NCBI RefSeq assembly: GCF_000217995.1
Contig: NC_015676.1
Coordinates: 1,533,708-1,597,707, forward strand
DNA: 64,000 nt
Direction of reading: 5' to 3'
DNA from: Methanosalsum zhilinae DSM 4017
GTDB taxonomy: Archaea; Halobacteriota; Methanosarcinia; Methanosarcinales; Methanosarcinaceae
Shown: positions 8,868 to 19,469 of the stretch, one piece after another
How the letters are laid out: every line of letters begins with the position of its first letter
Numbering within the stretch: the first letter of the stretch is position 1
Program-made: the position numbers and the translations under genes
The notes under the pieces: model-generated
What the model was told of the DNA's origin: nothing
Databases searched by the model: none
What the model saw: only the letters and a program-made list of their open reading frames with translations

Positions 8868-9060
8868 CTTATTTTATCTATTGATATTGCTAAAAAGTTA
8901 ACTTCTTCTTAAGTCATTCAAGCCTGCATACACCTATATGTTAAAATTAGAGTCAGTCCAACAAAATAAATTAATAAGTAATCTATAAAATGGACAAGTA
9001 TGTTATGTACAGTGCACTATGCTCTATAACTTTTTATGAATTCATCTGAGGAATTATCTA

Positions 9061-10593
9061 ATGGCTAAATCAACCAATAATAATGGCAGAACTCTTGAAC
9101 AAAAGCTATGGGAAGCTGCTGATAAATTACGAAACAATATTGACGCTGCAGAATACAAGCATGTTGTCCTGGGCCTGATCTTTATTAAATATATATCCGA
9201 TTCTTTTGTAGAATTATATCAGGAATTAGAAGCAGATGAAGATTCGGATCCCGAAGATATTGATGAATATATTGCAAGGAATATTTTCTGGGTTCCTAAA
9301 GAGTCCCGCTGGGAAAATATTGTAGCCGATGCCAGAAATTCAACTATTGGAACTACAATAGACAATGCAATGAGACAACTCATGAAAAACAATGAGAGTC
9401 TAACCGGTATTTTACCTACAAATTACGGAAGACCAGAACTTGATAAACACAAACTTGGAGAACTTGTAGATATTATTCATTCAATTGAATTCGATGAATC
9501 AAAAGAAAGTGAACGTGATGTTCTTGGTCGAGTTTATGAATATTTCCTGGGTAACTTTGCTAGTGCTGAAGGTAAAAAAGGGGGAGAGTTCTATACTCCC
9601 AGTTGTGTTGTAAAAACTCTGGTTGAAATGATAGAGCCATTTAATGGTAGAGTCTATGATCCATGTCATGGTTCAGGTGGTATGTTCGTGCAAAGTAGAA
9701 GATTTGTTGAACAACATGGAGGTACTGACCAGGATATCTATGTCTATGGTCAGGAATCTAACCCGACCACATGGAAATTGTGTAAAATGAATCTCGCCCT
9801 GCACGGCATCGATAATGATGTGAGAATGGGGGACACGTTTCGAGAGGATAAGCATCCTAACCTGAAAGTAGATTACATACTCGCAAATCCACCATTCAAT
9901 ATAAGTGACTGGGGCGGTGAAAATCTACAGGAAGATGTCAGGTGGAAATACGGAGTTCCTCCCAAAGGCAATGCGAATTATGCATGGATTCAGCATATGA
10001 TATATCACCTGAAACCAACTGGTATTGCAGGGTTCGTTTTAGCTAATGGATCACTTTCGTCCAATACTTCTGGTGAAGGTGAGATTCGGAAAAATATACT
10101 TGAAGATGATTTAGTTGACTGTATTATTGCAATGCCTGGACAGCTGTTTTACAACACAGGAATTCCGTGTTGTCTCTGGTTCGTTACACGTGATAAAAAG
10201 AATCACCGGTTTAGAGACAGGAGAGGTGAAGTGCTGTTAATAGACGCCAGAAATATGGGTGTAATGGTAGATCGAACACACCGAGAACTCACGAATGAAG
10301 ATATTAAGAAAATCGCTGATACTTATCATGCATGGCGTGGTGAACCTGATACTGGTGAATATGAAGATGTTGCAGGATTCTGTAAGTCTGCTACACTTGA
10401 TGATATACGAAAACACGACTATGTACTAACTCCAGGAAGATATGTGGGATTTGCAGATGAGGAAGAAGATGATGAACCATTTGAGGAGAAAATGGAACGA
10501 TTGACTTCACAGTTATCGGAGCAATTTAAAAAGTCCAATGAACTTGAGGATAAAATTAGAGACAACCTGAGGGAGATTGGATATGAGTTATGA
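9061..10593 (+). CDS. hsdM: Type I restriction-modification methyltransferase HsdM
   Basis: This 510-residue N6-adenine methyltransferase subunit combines with HsdS to methylate the recognition site and with HsdR to restrict unmethylated DNA. The N-terminal HsdM_N domain ([23 protein letters not shown]) leads to the catalytic domain with [10 protein letters not shown], the AdoMet motif [10 protein letters not shown] (His replaces the more common Ala at the third position) and the catalytic NPPF ([10 protein letters not shown]). The length is normal for the family. It overlaps hsdS by 11 bases, so the two are translationally coupled. Confidence 0.95.
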   Translation: MAKSTNNNGRTLEQKLWEAADKLRNNIDAAEYKHVVLGLIFIKYISDSFVELYQELEADEDSDPEDIDEYIARNIFWVPKESRWENIVADARNSTIGTTIDNAMRQLMKNNESLTGILPTNYGRPELDKHKLGELVDIIHSIEFDESKESERDVLGRVYEYFLGNFASAEGKKGGEFYTPSCVVKTLVEMIEPFNGRVYDPCHGSGGMFVQSRRFVEQHGGTDQDIYVYGQESNPTTWKLCKMNLALHGIDNDVRMGDTFREDKHPNLKVDYILANPPFNISDWGGENLQEDVRWKYGVPPKGNANYAWIQHMIYHLKPTGIAGFVLANGSLSSNTSGEGEIRKNILEDDLVDCIIAMPGQLFYNTGIPCCLWFVTRDKKNHRFRDRRGEVLLIDARNMGVMVDRTHRELTNEDIKKIADTYHAWRGEPDTGEYEDVAGFCKSATLDDIRKHDYVLTPGRYVGFADEEEDDEPFEEKMERLTSQLSEQFKKSNELEDKIRDNLREIGYEL

Positions 10594-11833
10594 AAAGTGG
10601 ACAGAAACTAGTCTTGAGGAAATAACATCTGTTCTGGGAGATGGACTACATGGCACTCCTGCTTATAGTGAGAACGGAGAATATTACTTTATCAATGGTA
10701 ACAACTTAAAGGATGGTAGAATTGTAACAAATGAAAAGACTAAAAGAGCTTCTAAGGATGAATACCTAAAACACAAAAGAAAACTGAATCATAGGACTAT
10801 CTTGGTTTCAATAAATGGAACTCTAGGTAACATTGCGATTTACAATGGAGAAAAGGTTTTTTTGGGTAAGAGTGTTTGTTACTTTAATTTAATCGAAGAT
10901 GTAGATAAGGATTATGTAAAATATCTATTATTGAGTAGTTATTTTCAGAACTATATTAATTCATTAGCTACAGGAACAACTATCAAAAATGTTTCGCTGC
11001 AACTAATGAGAAAGTTTACGTTTAAATTGCCACCATTACCAATTCAAAGAAAAATAGGCCAAATCCTTTCTTTTTTAGACGACAAAATCGAACTCAACCG
11101 TCAGATGAACGAAACCCTGGAACAAATCGCACAGGCTATCTTCAAGCACTGGTTCATTGACTTTGAATTTCCGGATGAGAACGGGGAACCCTACAGGTCA
11201 AGTGGTGGCGAGATGGTGGATTCAGAACTTGGTGAGATTCCTGTGGGGTGGGAAGTTGGGACGATAGAAGATATTTGTGATTCAATAAACAGTGGTGGAA
11301 CTCCTTCTCGAAAAAATAATGATTTTTGGAATAATGGTAATATTCCATGGTTTAAGACGGGTGAACTACACGATGAGCCATTGATGGATTCAAAAGAAAA
11401 AATAACACAGGCAGGGTTATCTAATTCATCATGTAAACTATGGCCCAAAGGAACAATTGTCTTTGCACTTTATGCATCTCCAACCGTTGGTAAATTAGGA
11501 ATACTAACTAAGCCAGCTACATCAAATCAAGCTGCTGCAGGTCTAATAGTAAAACCTGAATATGGCATTCCTTTTTTAAAAAGAGTTTTACTCGAAATCA
11601 GACCCAAAATACAAAATATTGCTACAGGGGCTGCTCAACAAAATATCAACTTAAAGATTCTTAAATCATATAAAGTTATAATTCCAAATTCAAAGGTATC
11701 TAGGAAATATTCAAATTTAATGTTAGGTTTAGATAACCAACAAATAGAAAACAAAAGAGAAAACGTGTTGCTTGAGAAGATTCGTGACTCTATTCTACCA
11801 AAACTAATGTCAGGACAAATACGTGTGAAATAA
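10583..11833 (+). CDS. hsdS: Type I restriction specificity subunit HsdS
   Basis: This DNA-recognition subunit has two target-recognition domains separated by a conserved helix. TRD1 runs from about residue 1 to 150 and ends [16 protein letters not shown]. The spacer is [38 protein letters not shown]2 begins [22 protein letters not shown]. The C-terminal helix ends [13 protein letters not shown] place the start at ATG 10583, inside hsdM, with gggag 8 bases upstream; a TTG at 10577 is less likely. The two different TRDs imply a bipartite asymmetric site that cannot be predicted here. Confidence 0.93.
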   Translation: MSYEKWTETSLEEITSVLGDGLHGTPAYSENGEYYFINGNNLKDGRIVTNEKTKRASKDEYLKHKRKLNHRTILVSINGTLGNIAIYNGEKVFLGKSVCYFNLIEDVDKDYVKYLLLSSYFQNYINSLATGTTIKNVSLQLMRKFTFKLPPLPIQRKIGQILSFLDDKIELNRQMNETLEQIAQAIFKHWFIDFEFPDENGEPYRSSGGEMVDSELGEIPVGWEVGTIEDICDSINSGGTPSRKNNDFWNNGNIPWFKTGELHDEPLMDSKEKITQAGLSNSSCKLWPKGTIVFALYASPTVGKLGILTKPATSNQAAAGLIVKPEYGIPFLKRVLLEIRPKIQNIATGAAQQNINLKILKSYKVIIPNSKVSRKYSNLMLGLDNQQIENKRENVLLEKIRDSILPKLMSGQIRVK

Positions 11834-11861
11834 TTAAAAAAACCACGGAGATATTATTCTA

Positions 11862-12440
11862 ATGTTTCAACCAAGAGTTAAACTTGAATTTATAAACCGA
11901 TACTGTCCACCTAGTAAAGGATGGGAGGTTTTTGTAGATATAGATGCGTCAGAAGAAGGAAGAACTGGCGGTACTCGCAAAAAGCCTGAAGCAATTCAAA
12001 GACAAGATGAGATGAAAGATGATGTATTTTTGGTAAAACAGAAGTTTAAGGAACTTGGTGTAACTGTAGGTGGCAGTAGATCTAATTGGTACTCTACAAA
12101 CCAGTTTCCAAAACTAGAAGGTGACCGTGACATAGTAGCCTTTAATTCTAAAAATAAGAGTTGTATTATAGCTGAAGTTGAAGGCTCTTCATCTGGACAG
12201 CCCGAAACAAAAGTTTACAAGGCTATTGGCCAGATTGTAATAGCATTAAATAAGTGTAACCTTAAAGATTGGGAACAGAATTTTATTCTGGTTGTACATG
12301 GCGAAAAAGTTGAAACCCATTTAAAGGAAGCATGTGCACTTGAAAAGCTTGGAATTGCTGCTATATCTCTTTATAAAGATAGAAATTCCGATAAGTGGTT
12401 ATTTGGTAAAGATTTAGTTGCAGATAAATTAATTTCTTAA
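11862..12440 (+). CDS. Unknown protein inside the type I R-M locus, nuclease-like core
   Basis: This 192-residue protein lies between hsdS and hsdR, 28 bases after hsdS, so probably in the same transcript. The central part reads FPKLEGDRDIVAFNSK...CIIAEVEG followed by an amphipathic helix (KVYKAIGQIVIALN). A conserved-looking Asp before a strand and then an E-V-E strand resembles the core of PD-(D/E)XK nucleases, with Glu in place of the usual Lys. That assignment is inference. It could be an accessory factor of the restriction system, an anti-phage nuclease or a DNA-binding subunit. I recognise no named family. Confidence 0.6.
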   Translation: MFQPRVKLEFINRYCPPSKGWEVFVDIDASEEGRTGGTRKKPEAIQRQDEMKDDVFLVKQKFKELGVTVGGSRSNWYSTNQFPKLEGDRDIVAFNSKNKSCIIAEVEGSSSGQPETKVYKAIGQIVIALNKCNLKDWEQNFILVVHGEKVETHLKEACALEKLGIAAISLYKDRNSDKWLFGKDLVADKLIS

Positions 12441-12854
12441 TGTAATTAAAAACTCGTTCATATATTGGTATGTAAGTGGGTTTCAAGTTATTAAATGCAA
12501 ATGTCAACGCTAAATCCAGATCTATAAAATAATAAAAACCTTTTTTCATTATATGGTTTCTTGCTTGAAAGTTAGTAAAATACGTTGAATAATGCTGCTA
12601 ATACAAAAATAAATATAGATAAAACTATAAGGCTTTTAAAAGCCGAAATGATTGCATCGATATATATAGGTTCACTCCTCCATCATATTTTTATAAAAAT
12701 ATATTAATAGTTATATACAGTTTAACTATTTATATTTTACTTTAAAGTAGGTTTTTTTTACTGACTACTAAAAAATTAGGACTTATTTTAGCTATTTGTA
12801 AAATAAAAAATATCACAAATATTTCGATAGGGATGAAACATTTTTAACTGTGTA
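12441..12854. other. Gene-free stretch between the R-M accessory gene and hsdR
   Basis: I see no gene here. A perfect 14-bp palindrome (ggcttttaaaagcc) lies at 12631-12644. The AT-rich DNA near 12,715-12,760 could carry a separate promoter for hsdR, which would decouple restriction from methylation. Confidence 0.45.
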
Positions 12855-12881
12855 ATGCATTTTTATCTATTAGGAGGAGGG

Positions 12882-15800
12882 ATGGTCATTCCCAGCATTA
12901 TCACAGAATCTGAAATTGAAGAACATGCACTGCATTTGCTAGATGAACTCGGATATGAGTGTATCTACGGTCCTGAAATATCACCTGGAGGGAATCTTGT
13001 TGAAAGAATGGATTATTCAGATGTAATTTTGAGAAATAGGCTGCAGGATGCTATTGAAAAAATTAATCCCAGCATTCCAGAAAAAGCCAGAGAGGAAGCC
13101 ATAGAAAAACTTCTTCAGCCATCTGCACAGGACCTTGTCTTCAATAATCACGAGTTCCATAATCATATTAAAAACGGTATTGATGTTGCATATGAAAGTG
13201 GGAATGAAACATATTATGATAAAGTATATCCGGTTGATTTCAATTGTTTAACCAATAATGATTTTCTTGCAGTCAACCAATTCACAGTACTTGATGGTGA
13301 ACATAAACGTAGACCGGACCTTATCCTGTTTGTAAACGGCCTTCCATTAGTCGTTATGGAACTGAAACGACCTGACAATTATACTGACGACTCCGATCTT
13401 ATTGATGAAGCCTATGACCAGCTGCAAACATATAAAAAAGAAATACCAAACCTTCTTCGATTCAATGAAATTCTAGTTATCAGTGATGGACAGGATGCTA
13501 AAGCAGGAACTCTTACATCTAATAGTAATTTTTTCGCACCATGGAAACATGAGAATGATAACAAGTTCTCAACCGAACCTGAAATTACTACACTTATTAA
13601 TAATATGTGTTTACCTGAAGTACTGATTGATATTGTGCAGAACTTCATACTTTTCGAAGATGATAATGGAGTATTACTCAAAAAAATTGCACGATACCAT
13701 CAATACTATGCTGTAAATAAAGCTGTACATTCAACAAAAGTAGCAGTGAGTCCTGAAGGTGACAAAAGGTGTGGTGTGGTCTGGCACACTACCGGTGCTG
13801 GCAAAAGTATGGAAATGGTATTCTATACTCAAAAAATATCTCGTGATACAACACTTGAAAATCCAACAGTAGTTGTTATCACTGATAGAAATGACTTGGA
13901 TGACCAGCTTTATGATACATTTTCCAGATGCATAACGTATCTTGGTCAAACTCCAATCCAGGCAGAAACTTCAAAGGATCTAATGGACAAATTAACCCGT
14001 AAATCGGGTGGAATAGTATTTACTACGCTCCAGAAATTTTCACCTGATGAAGACAAATATCCTTTACTTTCTGAACGCAAGAATATTATTGTTCTGGCAG
14101 ATGAGGCACATAGAAGTCAATATGGTCTTGGTGCTAAAATAAACCGGAATACAGGAGAGAAATCATACGGTTTTGCGAAATATTTGCGTGATGCTCTACC
14201 GAATGCATCTTTTATTGGTTTTACAGGTACTCCAATTGAACTTTCAGATAAAAGCACAAAAGCAATTTTTGGAGATTACATTGATATTTACGACATTGAA
14301 CAGTCCCTGCACGACCAGGTAACTGTTCCCATCTCATATGAAAGCAGGTTAGCTAACTTAAAATTGCTTACAAATGATCTGGAAAAACTGGATGCTGGAT
14401 TTAATGAGATTACAGATGGTGAAGAGTCTGAACGTATAGAGAAACTAAAATCCAAGGAATCCAGTGTTGAAGCAATTTTAACAACTCCAGAAAACATGGA
14501 TAAAATTGCTAATGATATAATAAACCACTTTGAATCTCGGAGTAAAGCCATGGATGGAAAAGCCATGATTGTTACTATGAGTCGACACATGGCTGCCCAA
14601 TTATACGAGTCGATTATAAAATATAGGCCTGATTGGCACGATGAAGATGATGCAAAAGGTCAAATCAAAGTGATAATTACAGGTAAAGCTTCGGAAACTG
14701 AATTAATAGACCATATAAGGCCAAAACAAAAACAAAAACAGATTCAGCAAAGAATGAAGGATCCAGAGGATGAATTAAAAATTGTGATTGTTTGTGATAT
14801 GTGGCTGACCGGTTTTGATGTTCCCTGTCTGACAACAATGTATTTCCTGAAATATCTAAAAGGTCACAATATAATTCAAGCAATTTCACGTGTAAATAGA
14901 GTTTATTTGGATAAACCAGGTGGGCTGGTTGTCGATTATGTTGGTATTCTTTATGATCTCAAACATGCATTAAAGCAATATACAGAAAGTGGTGGTAAAG
15001 GTTTACTTGCTGAAGACCAACAGGTTGCCGTAGATTACATGCAGGAGAAGTACGAGCAAATTAATGGAATGCTTCATGGTTTTGATTATAGTAGAGTTTT
15101 CAAGGTTCCGGCTGGAGAAAAACTGGAAATTGTTAGAGAAGGTGCAGATTTCATCTTACAAAAAGATATTCTCATTAACCAGGAAGTAGACCAGAAAATA
15201 CGTCCAAAGGGTGATAAGGATTATACTAGAAAGCAGTTTATCAAGTTTACTACAGAACTTTCTAAAGCGTTTGCCCTTGCATCTCCCAGGCCAGAAACTG
15301 AAGCTATTAGAGATGAACTGGGATATTTCCAGTCAGTCAAATCTGTTTTGATTAGTCTTGACAGAAAGAAAAAAGGATATAAATCTACCAAAGAACTCAA
15401 AACAGCAGTTCGTCAACTGGTAAGAGATACGGTTAAAACTGGTGAGATAATTGATGTTTTTGATTTCATGAATATGAAGAAAGAAGGTATAGGTATTCTT
15501 GATGAAAAATTCCTAAATGAAGTAAAAAGAATGCCACAGAAAAACCTTGCAGCTGAATTGCTGGAAAAGCTTCTTAATGACAAAATAAAAGCCTATTCTA
15601 AAAAGAATATAATCCGCAGTTCAATGTTTTCTGAAAAACTACAGCAATCTGTAAATTCATATCGAAACAAGAATATTACTAACATTGCGGTTGTCGAAGA
15701 GCTAATAAAATTAGCCCATGAAATAAGAAATGAAGAGCAAAGAGAAGGTAATCTTGGACTTTCTACAGAGGAAATTGCATTCTATGACGCTTTAGTTGAA

Positions 15801-16046
15801 AATGGTAGTGCAGTTGAACAGCTAGGTGACGAGCAGCTAAAAAAGATAGCTACCGAGTTAGTAGAGGTTATTCATAAAAATGCAGGTGTAGATTGGACTG
15901 CTAGAAAAACTGTTAAAGCCAAATTAAGATTAAAAGTAAAGAAGCTTCTCAAAAAATACAAATATCCACCAGATCAACAAAAAGCAGCTGTAGAGCTGAT
16001 TCTCAAGCAGGCACATACATCAGCAGAACAAGTTGCAGTTTTTTGA
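12882..16046 (+). CDS. hsdR: Type I restriction endonuclease subunit HsdR
   Basis: This 1054-residue motor/nuclease subunit translocates DNA and cuts at a distance. Its N-terminal HSDR_N nuclease carries the PD-(D/E)XK residues in RRPDLILFVNG...VVMELKRP. The helicase domains show Walker A HTTGAGKSMEM, DEAH (LADEAHRSQYG), FTGTP and the late motif QAISRVNR. The C-terminal region is the helical DUF3387-like part. I prefer ATG 12882, 4 bases after aggagg; ATG 12855 would add nine residues without a ribosome site. The gene appears intact, so the R-M system is probably active. Confidence 0.94.
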   Translation: MVIPSIITESEIEEHALHLLDELGYECIYGPEISPGGNLVERMDYSDVILRNRLQDAIEKINPSIPEKAREEAIEKLLQPSAQDLVFNNHEFHNHIKNGIDVAYESGNETYYDKVYPVDFNCLTNNDFLAVNQFTVLDGEHKRRPDLILFVNGLPLVVMELKRPDNYTDDSDLIDEAYDQLQTYKKEIPNLLRFNEILVISDGQDAKAGTLTSNSNFFAPWKHENDNKFSTEPEITTLINNMCLPEVLIDIVQNFILFEDDNGVLLKKIARYHQYYAVNKAVHSTKVAVSPEGDKRCGVVWHTTGAGKSMEMVFYTQKISRDTTLENPTVVVITDRNDLDDQLYDTFSRCITYLGQTPIQAETSKDLMDKLTRKSGGIVFTTLQKFSPDEDKYPLLSERKNIIVLADEAHRSQYGLGAKINRNTGEKSYGFAKYLRDALPNASFIGFTGTPIELSDKSTKAIFGDYIDIYDIEQSLHDQVTVPISYESRLANLKLLTNDLEKLDAGFNEITDGEESERIEKLKSKESSVEAILTTPENMDKIANDIINHFESRSKAMDGKAMIVTMSRHMAAQLYESIIKYRPDWHDEDDAKGQIKVIITGKASETELIDHIRPKQKQKQIQQRMKDPEDELKIVIVCDMWLTGFDVPCLTTMYFLKYLKGHNIIQAISRVNRVYLDKPGGLVVDYVGILYDLKHALKQYTESGGKGLLAEDQQVAVDYMQEKYEQINGMLHGFDYSRVFKVPAGEKLEIVREGADFILQKDILINQEVDQKIRPKGDKDYTRKQFIKFTTELSKAFALASPRPETEAIRDELGYFQSVKSVLISLDRKKKGYKSTKELKTAVRQLVRDTVKTGEIIDVFDFMNMKKEGIGILDEKFLNEVKRMPQKNLAAELLEKLLNDKIKAYSKKNIIRSSMFSEKLQQSVNSYRNKNITNIAVVEELIKLAHEIRNEEQREGNLGLSTEEIAFYDALVENGSAVEQLGDEQLKKIATELVEVIHKNAGVDWTARKTVKAKLRLKVKKLLKKYKYPPDQQKAAVELILKQAHTSAEQVAVF

Positions 16047-16093
16047 TTAATTCACATGTTTAGTATTAACTTAATGCAAGTAGCGTATAATTT

Positions 16094-16152
16094 ACAGGGA
16101 GCACTTTAAGGATGTTAACCTGAAAATACTTTTTAGAGGGGGGAGTAGGCAC
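16094..16152 (+). repeat. G-rich dispersed element, copy B
   Basis: This copy starts 48 bases after hsdR: acagggagc, then cctgaaaatactttttag and aggggggagtaggcac. The cagg/cctg stem followed by a T-run is terminator-like. Its ggggagtagg is complementary to the loop of the C-rich hairpin at 4417-4464. The remainder of 16153-16385 shows no gene. Confidence 0.65.
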
Positions 16153-16385
16153 TTTCTTTGACTAATATTTTTTTTAAATATCATTAGAAAATCGGAGAAC
16201 ATTTGTTTAAATTAAGCTTATAAATTTCATATATATAAAGTAAGATTCGCAATTGTGTTCTAAATGAAAAACCTTTCATTTATATTTGAATTATCTATTA
16301 CATTCGTAGTATGTTTAAAAGTTATTTATATTATTACATTTAAAGTATTATTATGAAATCGTAGAAATACTTCTTTACTATTTTT

Positions 16386-17261
16386 ATGATTTTAGCTTCA
16401 GTACTACTAGTAGCTACTCACCCCTTAGTTGGCTATTATACTTATGGGAAAGAGAATATAATAAGCAGCATCAGCCATGACTTTGCACATTATGAAAATA
16501 AAGAGATCACAATTTCAAAAAAATCTCAATCAATAATTGAATGGCAAAAGAATCAACTTAATTTTCCAAACAGCAAAAGATTTGACAATAAATACCTAAA
16601 CTATTATTATTTGAGAATATTTCTACTCAATGAACCACTATATTATATTCATATAAATAGAGCATCGTGTGGAGAGCTTGCACTCATATTTGAATACTTA
16701 GCAGAAGAAATGGATGTTCAATATCGAAGTTTAATAATTGATGGGCATATCAACCAAAGAAACATGAATATAGATAATCATAGATGGACTGAAGTATTAT
16801 TGGAGGACAACACGTGGGGAATTGTAGATGTTGGTTTTAATTTCAGTCCAATTTCACATGATAAGTATGAGTTTACGGAAAATAGAAGCTTATTGTTTGG
16901 ACATGTAGTATATCAAAATGAAAATAGAAATTGGAATGACGTCACACCTGATTATGTGAGAAACACAACCAAATTAAGAATTAATGTTACAAATAATGAT
17001 TATCCTGTTAAAAATGCTAAAATAGATGTATTTTTGAATTACAATAATAAATCGGCTCCCGTTATTGGAAGACATATAACATACCATACAAATGAAAGTG
17101 GGTTAGTAGAGTTTCATCTTGGAATCTATGAAAATGTAACTTACAATATAGAGGCTAGCAAATATTTTTGGGGAAAAGAGGTTCTATACATGCCAAATGA
17201 AATTAATAATTCATTGGACATTAATCTAGATAGTAGCGTGTTGAATATTTTTTGCAATTAA
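16386..17261 (+). CDS. Membrane-anchored or secreted transglutaminase-like protein
   Basis: This 291-residue protein has an N-terminal hydrophobic segment (MILASVLLVATHPLVGYY) and a transglutaminase-like (papain-fold) domain with the Cys-His-Asp triad in RASCGELALIFEY, NHRWTEVLLED and WGIVDVGFNF. It ends with a beta-sandwich domain of about 100 residues resembling extracellular carboxypeptidase-regulatory or Ig-like domains (NNDYPVKNAKIDVFLNY). Such proteins in archaea act outside the cell as proteases or crosslinking enzymes; the substrate is unknown. No ribosome site precedes the ATG, so a leaderless transcript is possible. It lies beside large surface-protein genes. Confidence 0.75.
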   Translation: MILASVLLVATHPLVGYYTYGKENIISSISHDFAHYENKEITISKKSQSIIEWQKNQLNFPNSKRFDNKYLNYYYLRIFLLNEPLYYIHINRASCGELALIFEYLAEEMDVQYRSLIIDGHINQRNMNIDNHRWTEVLLEDNTWGIVDVGFNFSPISHDKYEFTENRSLLFGHVVYQNENRNWNDVTPDYVRNTTKLRINVTNNDYPVKNAKIDVFLNYNNKSAPVIGRHITYHTNESGLVEFHLGIYENVTYNIEASKYFWGKEVLYMPNEINNSLDINLDSSVLNIFCN

Positions 17262-17529
17262 GTTTAAGCTGATTTTTTTAATTTGCATGTGATTATACGG
17301 CAAATAAATTATAATAGAATTAGCATAGCTAAATATATGGAAACAGTTTTTGGATTGACAGCGTCACTAAATTGCTGTAAAATTATAATTAATTACTCTA
17401 TTTGTGTTGAAGACTTCTAGTTTCGATGGAATACCAATATGAATAAAATTATACTGTAATATATATTCAATTTACAAAAAATAAGAAATAATTTTTAAAA
17501 TATTTTCAACATTTTAACTAATATGCACT

Positions 17530-19311
17530 CTACTTTCTTTTAATGAACAATGTCAATGTCAATAAGATTGAGATGCCGAGAAGAATACTAAAACCTGGAA
17601 TTTCTTCCTCTATATCCTCAATATCTTCAGGTTCAGGATCCAGTATTTCTGAAGATTTTTCAGATTTCTCATTGGTTTGATAACCAATTATTGCAAATTG
17701 CAAGAACGCAGGTGTATCAGCTACAAAATAATGCCATATATCATCTGAATCTTGGATGGTGGTATCCAGATTTTGCCAGTAACCTTCAGTGTACCGTTTC
17801 AATCTGATAGTGTCCACATCAATATCATTTTCTTGTAGCCATAAGTTATCTACCTTAAACTCTATTTTTGCATTCTCGTAATGTTGGTCTTCGGTAAATC
17901 CAGCTCTATCAAACCAGACATTGAAATGTTTGTAAACCAATCCTTCAGGATCTGTATTTGCAAACTCTGATCTTTCATGCAAGGTTTCAGCTCTTACTTC
18001 AAGTGAACCAAGATTTTGTAGAGGTTTAAATGTTATTGATGTTAATGACATATCATGCTCTGTGAAACTATATTCGGCTGGAACACCTGAAGATATTGAG
18101 CGCGATACCACTTCAACTACATCGATGTTCTCGTAATGTTCACCTGCAGAACCACCACCACCGCCACCTGATCCACTGCCGCTCCCTGAAAGTGCACTAG
18201 TATGATCCTCTGTAGATTGTAAGTCTCCTCCAATTCCATAAGTTGAAAAACGACTAAGGTTTGCCCAAACATAAGGCTCAGGTACATCTGCGTCTACACC
18301 TGATGAGTAGAGAACAGTGCCATCACTAAGGGTACGAGGTGCAATGTCAAGAAGTATCCATTCATTATCAGTATACCTTAGCGGCCTTAAACTACTCTCA
18401 TCAATACCCATATTTTGGATAGTTGATTTATTGTAGTATATTCTTAAATGAACTTCTTCAACGTCATTATACCAGTCATCGTCCTGGTCAATACCCATAG
18501 TATAATAAAATGGAGGAGCATGTGTGCCAGTGATTGGTGGTGTTCCACGTGGTGGGGCATCTGATATGTTCACTGATACGTTAGTACTCCTTGTATTATT
18601 GGAACCACTTCTAATCGTGTACTCATACTTTTCTATACCAGTATCTTCAGCAAAATTCCGAGATATGTCTCGAAGGTTAGTACTAGTTGTACTTGAACTG
18701 TTCGCAGTGATCTCAGGAACTTGGACTAGATCAATAGATATTTCAGTGAATGGTCCAAGTTTGATAGTTATATCATGTTTTCCACTCTCTAGGCTCAATC
18801 TACCTTGACTTTTCATATTGACCTGTTCACCATTTAGCTCTAAAATGAATTTTTTATGTGGGGGTATTGACCAAATATCCCAGGAAACTGTTACATCAGA
18901 ATCCTCTGGTGCTTTAGCCACTAATTCCCATTCAGTGTTATCTACTGGCCTAATATTATCTACCAGTCTTGTAACAGTTTCGTGGTCGCAGGGGAAATAG
19001 ACCTCTAATGCATTATCATCCATTGGAGGTGGAGGTGCGATCTTGTCCAGGTCACGATCAAATCCATGTGTTGCATCGGGATGAACACCAAAAGTCAAAT
19101 TATATCTTGCGGGTGGTGGAGGTGGTGTTGTATCGTCAGAACTTTCTTGGAAAGAATCAAAAACAAGGTTAACTTGCCATGCATCCTCCGTTTCTCCAGA
19201 AACGGGAGTTATACAAACCATTAATAATATACAACATACAATGGATAATATGGCTTTTTTTTCAACTATTTTATTTACTAATTTTTTTAAATCTGAAAAC
19301 TGAATATTCAT
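17530..19311 (-). CDS. PGF-pre-PGF domain surface protein with PGF-CTERM anchor
   Basis: This exported protein of 593 residues has a signal segment (KKAILSIVCCILLMVCITPVSG), Thr/Pro-rich extracellular domains, a Gly/Ser linker (SGSGSGGGGGGSAG) and the PGF-pre-PGF domain starting EHYENIDVVEVVSRSI. The acidic stretch EPEDIEDIEEE leads to PGFSILLGISILL and a terminal KRK: a PGF-CTERM sorting signal, processed by an archaeosortase and lipid-anchored. I take ATG 19311 over an upstream TTG; gggg lies 6-9 bases before it. It ends in UAG. The same terminal domain occurs in the pseudogene at 26489 and the GLUG protein at 27480. Confidence 0.85.
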   Translation of the reverse strand: MNIQFSDLKKLVNKIVEKKAILSIVCCILLMVCITPVSGETEDAWQVNLVFDSFQESSDDTTPPPPPARYNLTFGVHPDATHGFDRDLDKIAPPPPMDDNALEVYFPCDHETVTRLVDNIRPVDNTEWELVAKAPEDSDVTVSWDIWSIPPHKKFILELNGEQVNMKSQGRLSLESGKHDITIKLGPFTEISIDLVQVPEITANSSSTTSTNLRDISRNFAEDTGIEKYEYTIRSGSNNTRSTNVSVNISDAPPRGTPPITGTHAPPFYYTMGIDQDDDWYNDVEEVHLRIYYNKSTIQNMGIDESSLRPLRYTDNEWILLDIAPRTLSDGTVLYSSGVDADVPEPYVWANLSRFSTYGIGGDLQSTEDHTSALSGSGSGSGGGGGGSAGEHYENIDVVEVVSRSISSGVPAEYSFTEHDMSLTSITFKPLQNLGSLEVRAETLHERSEFANTDPEGLVYKHFNVWFDRAGFTEDQHYENAKIEFKVDNLWLQENDIDVDTIRLKRYTEGYWQNLDTTIQDSDDIWHYFVADTPAFLQFAIIGYQTNEKSEKSSEILDPEPEDIEDIEEEIPGFSILLGISILLTLTLFIKRK

Positions 19312-19469
19312 ATAAAACCCCAATTATAATCTAGTAGTACATTTTATCCTGATTGTTTTGTATCCATTTAATAGCTGCATTATTCTGTTTTGTCTTCTGG
19401 AAACCTTTTCGTTTAAGTTGTCCCATATTCTGGATATCCAATATTTCATATGGGCCAATAACAGGAGTA

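Noticed and set aside
17530-17532. UAG of the PGF-pre-PGF gene as a pyrrolysine codon
   Set aside because: The protein ends there with a complete PGF-CTERM signal and another UAG follows four codons later.
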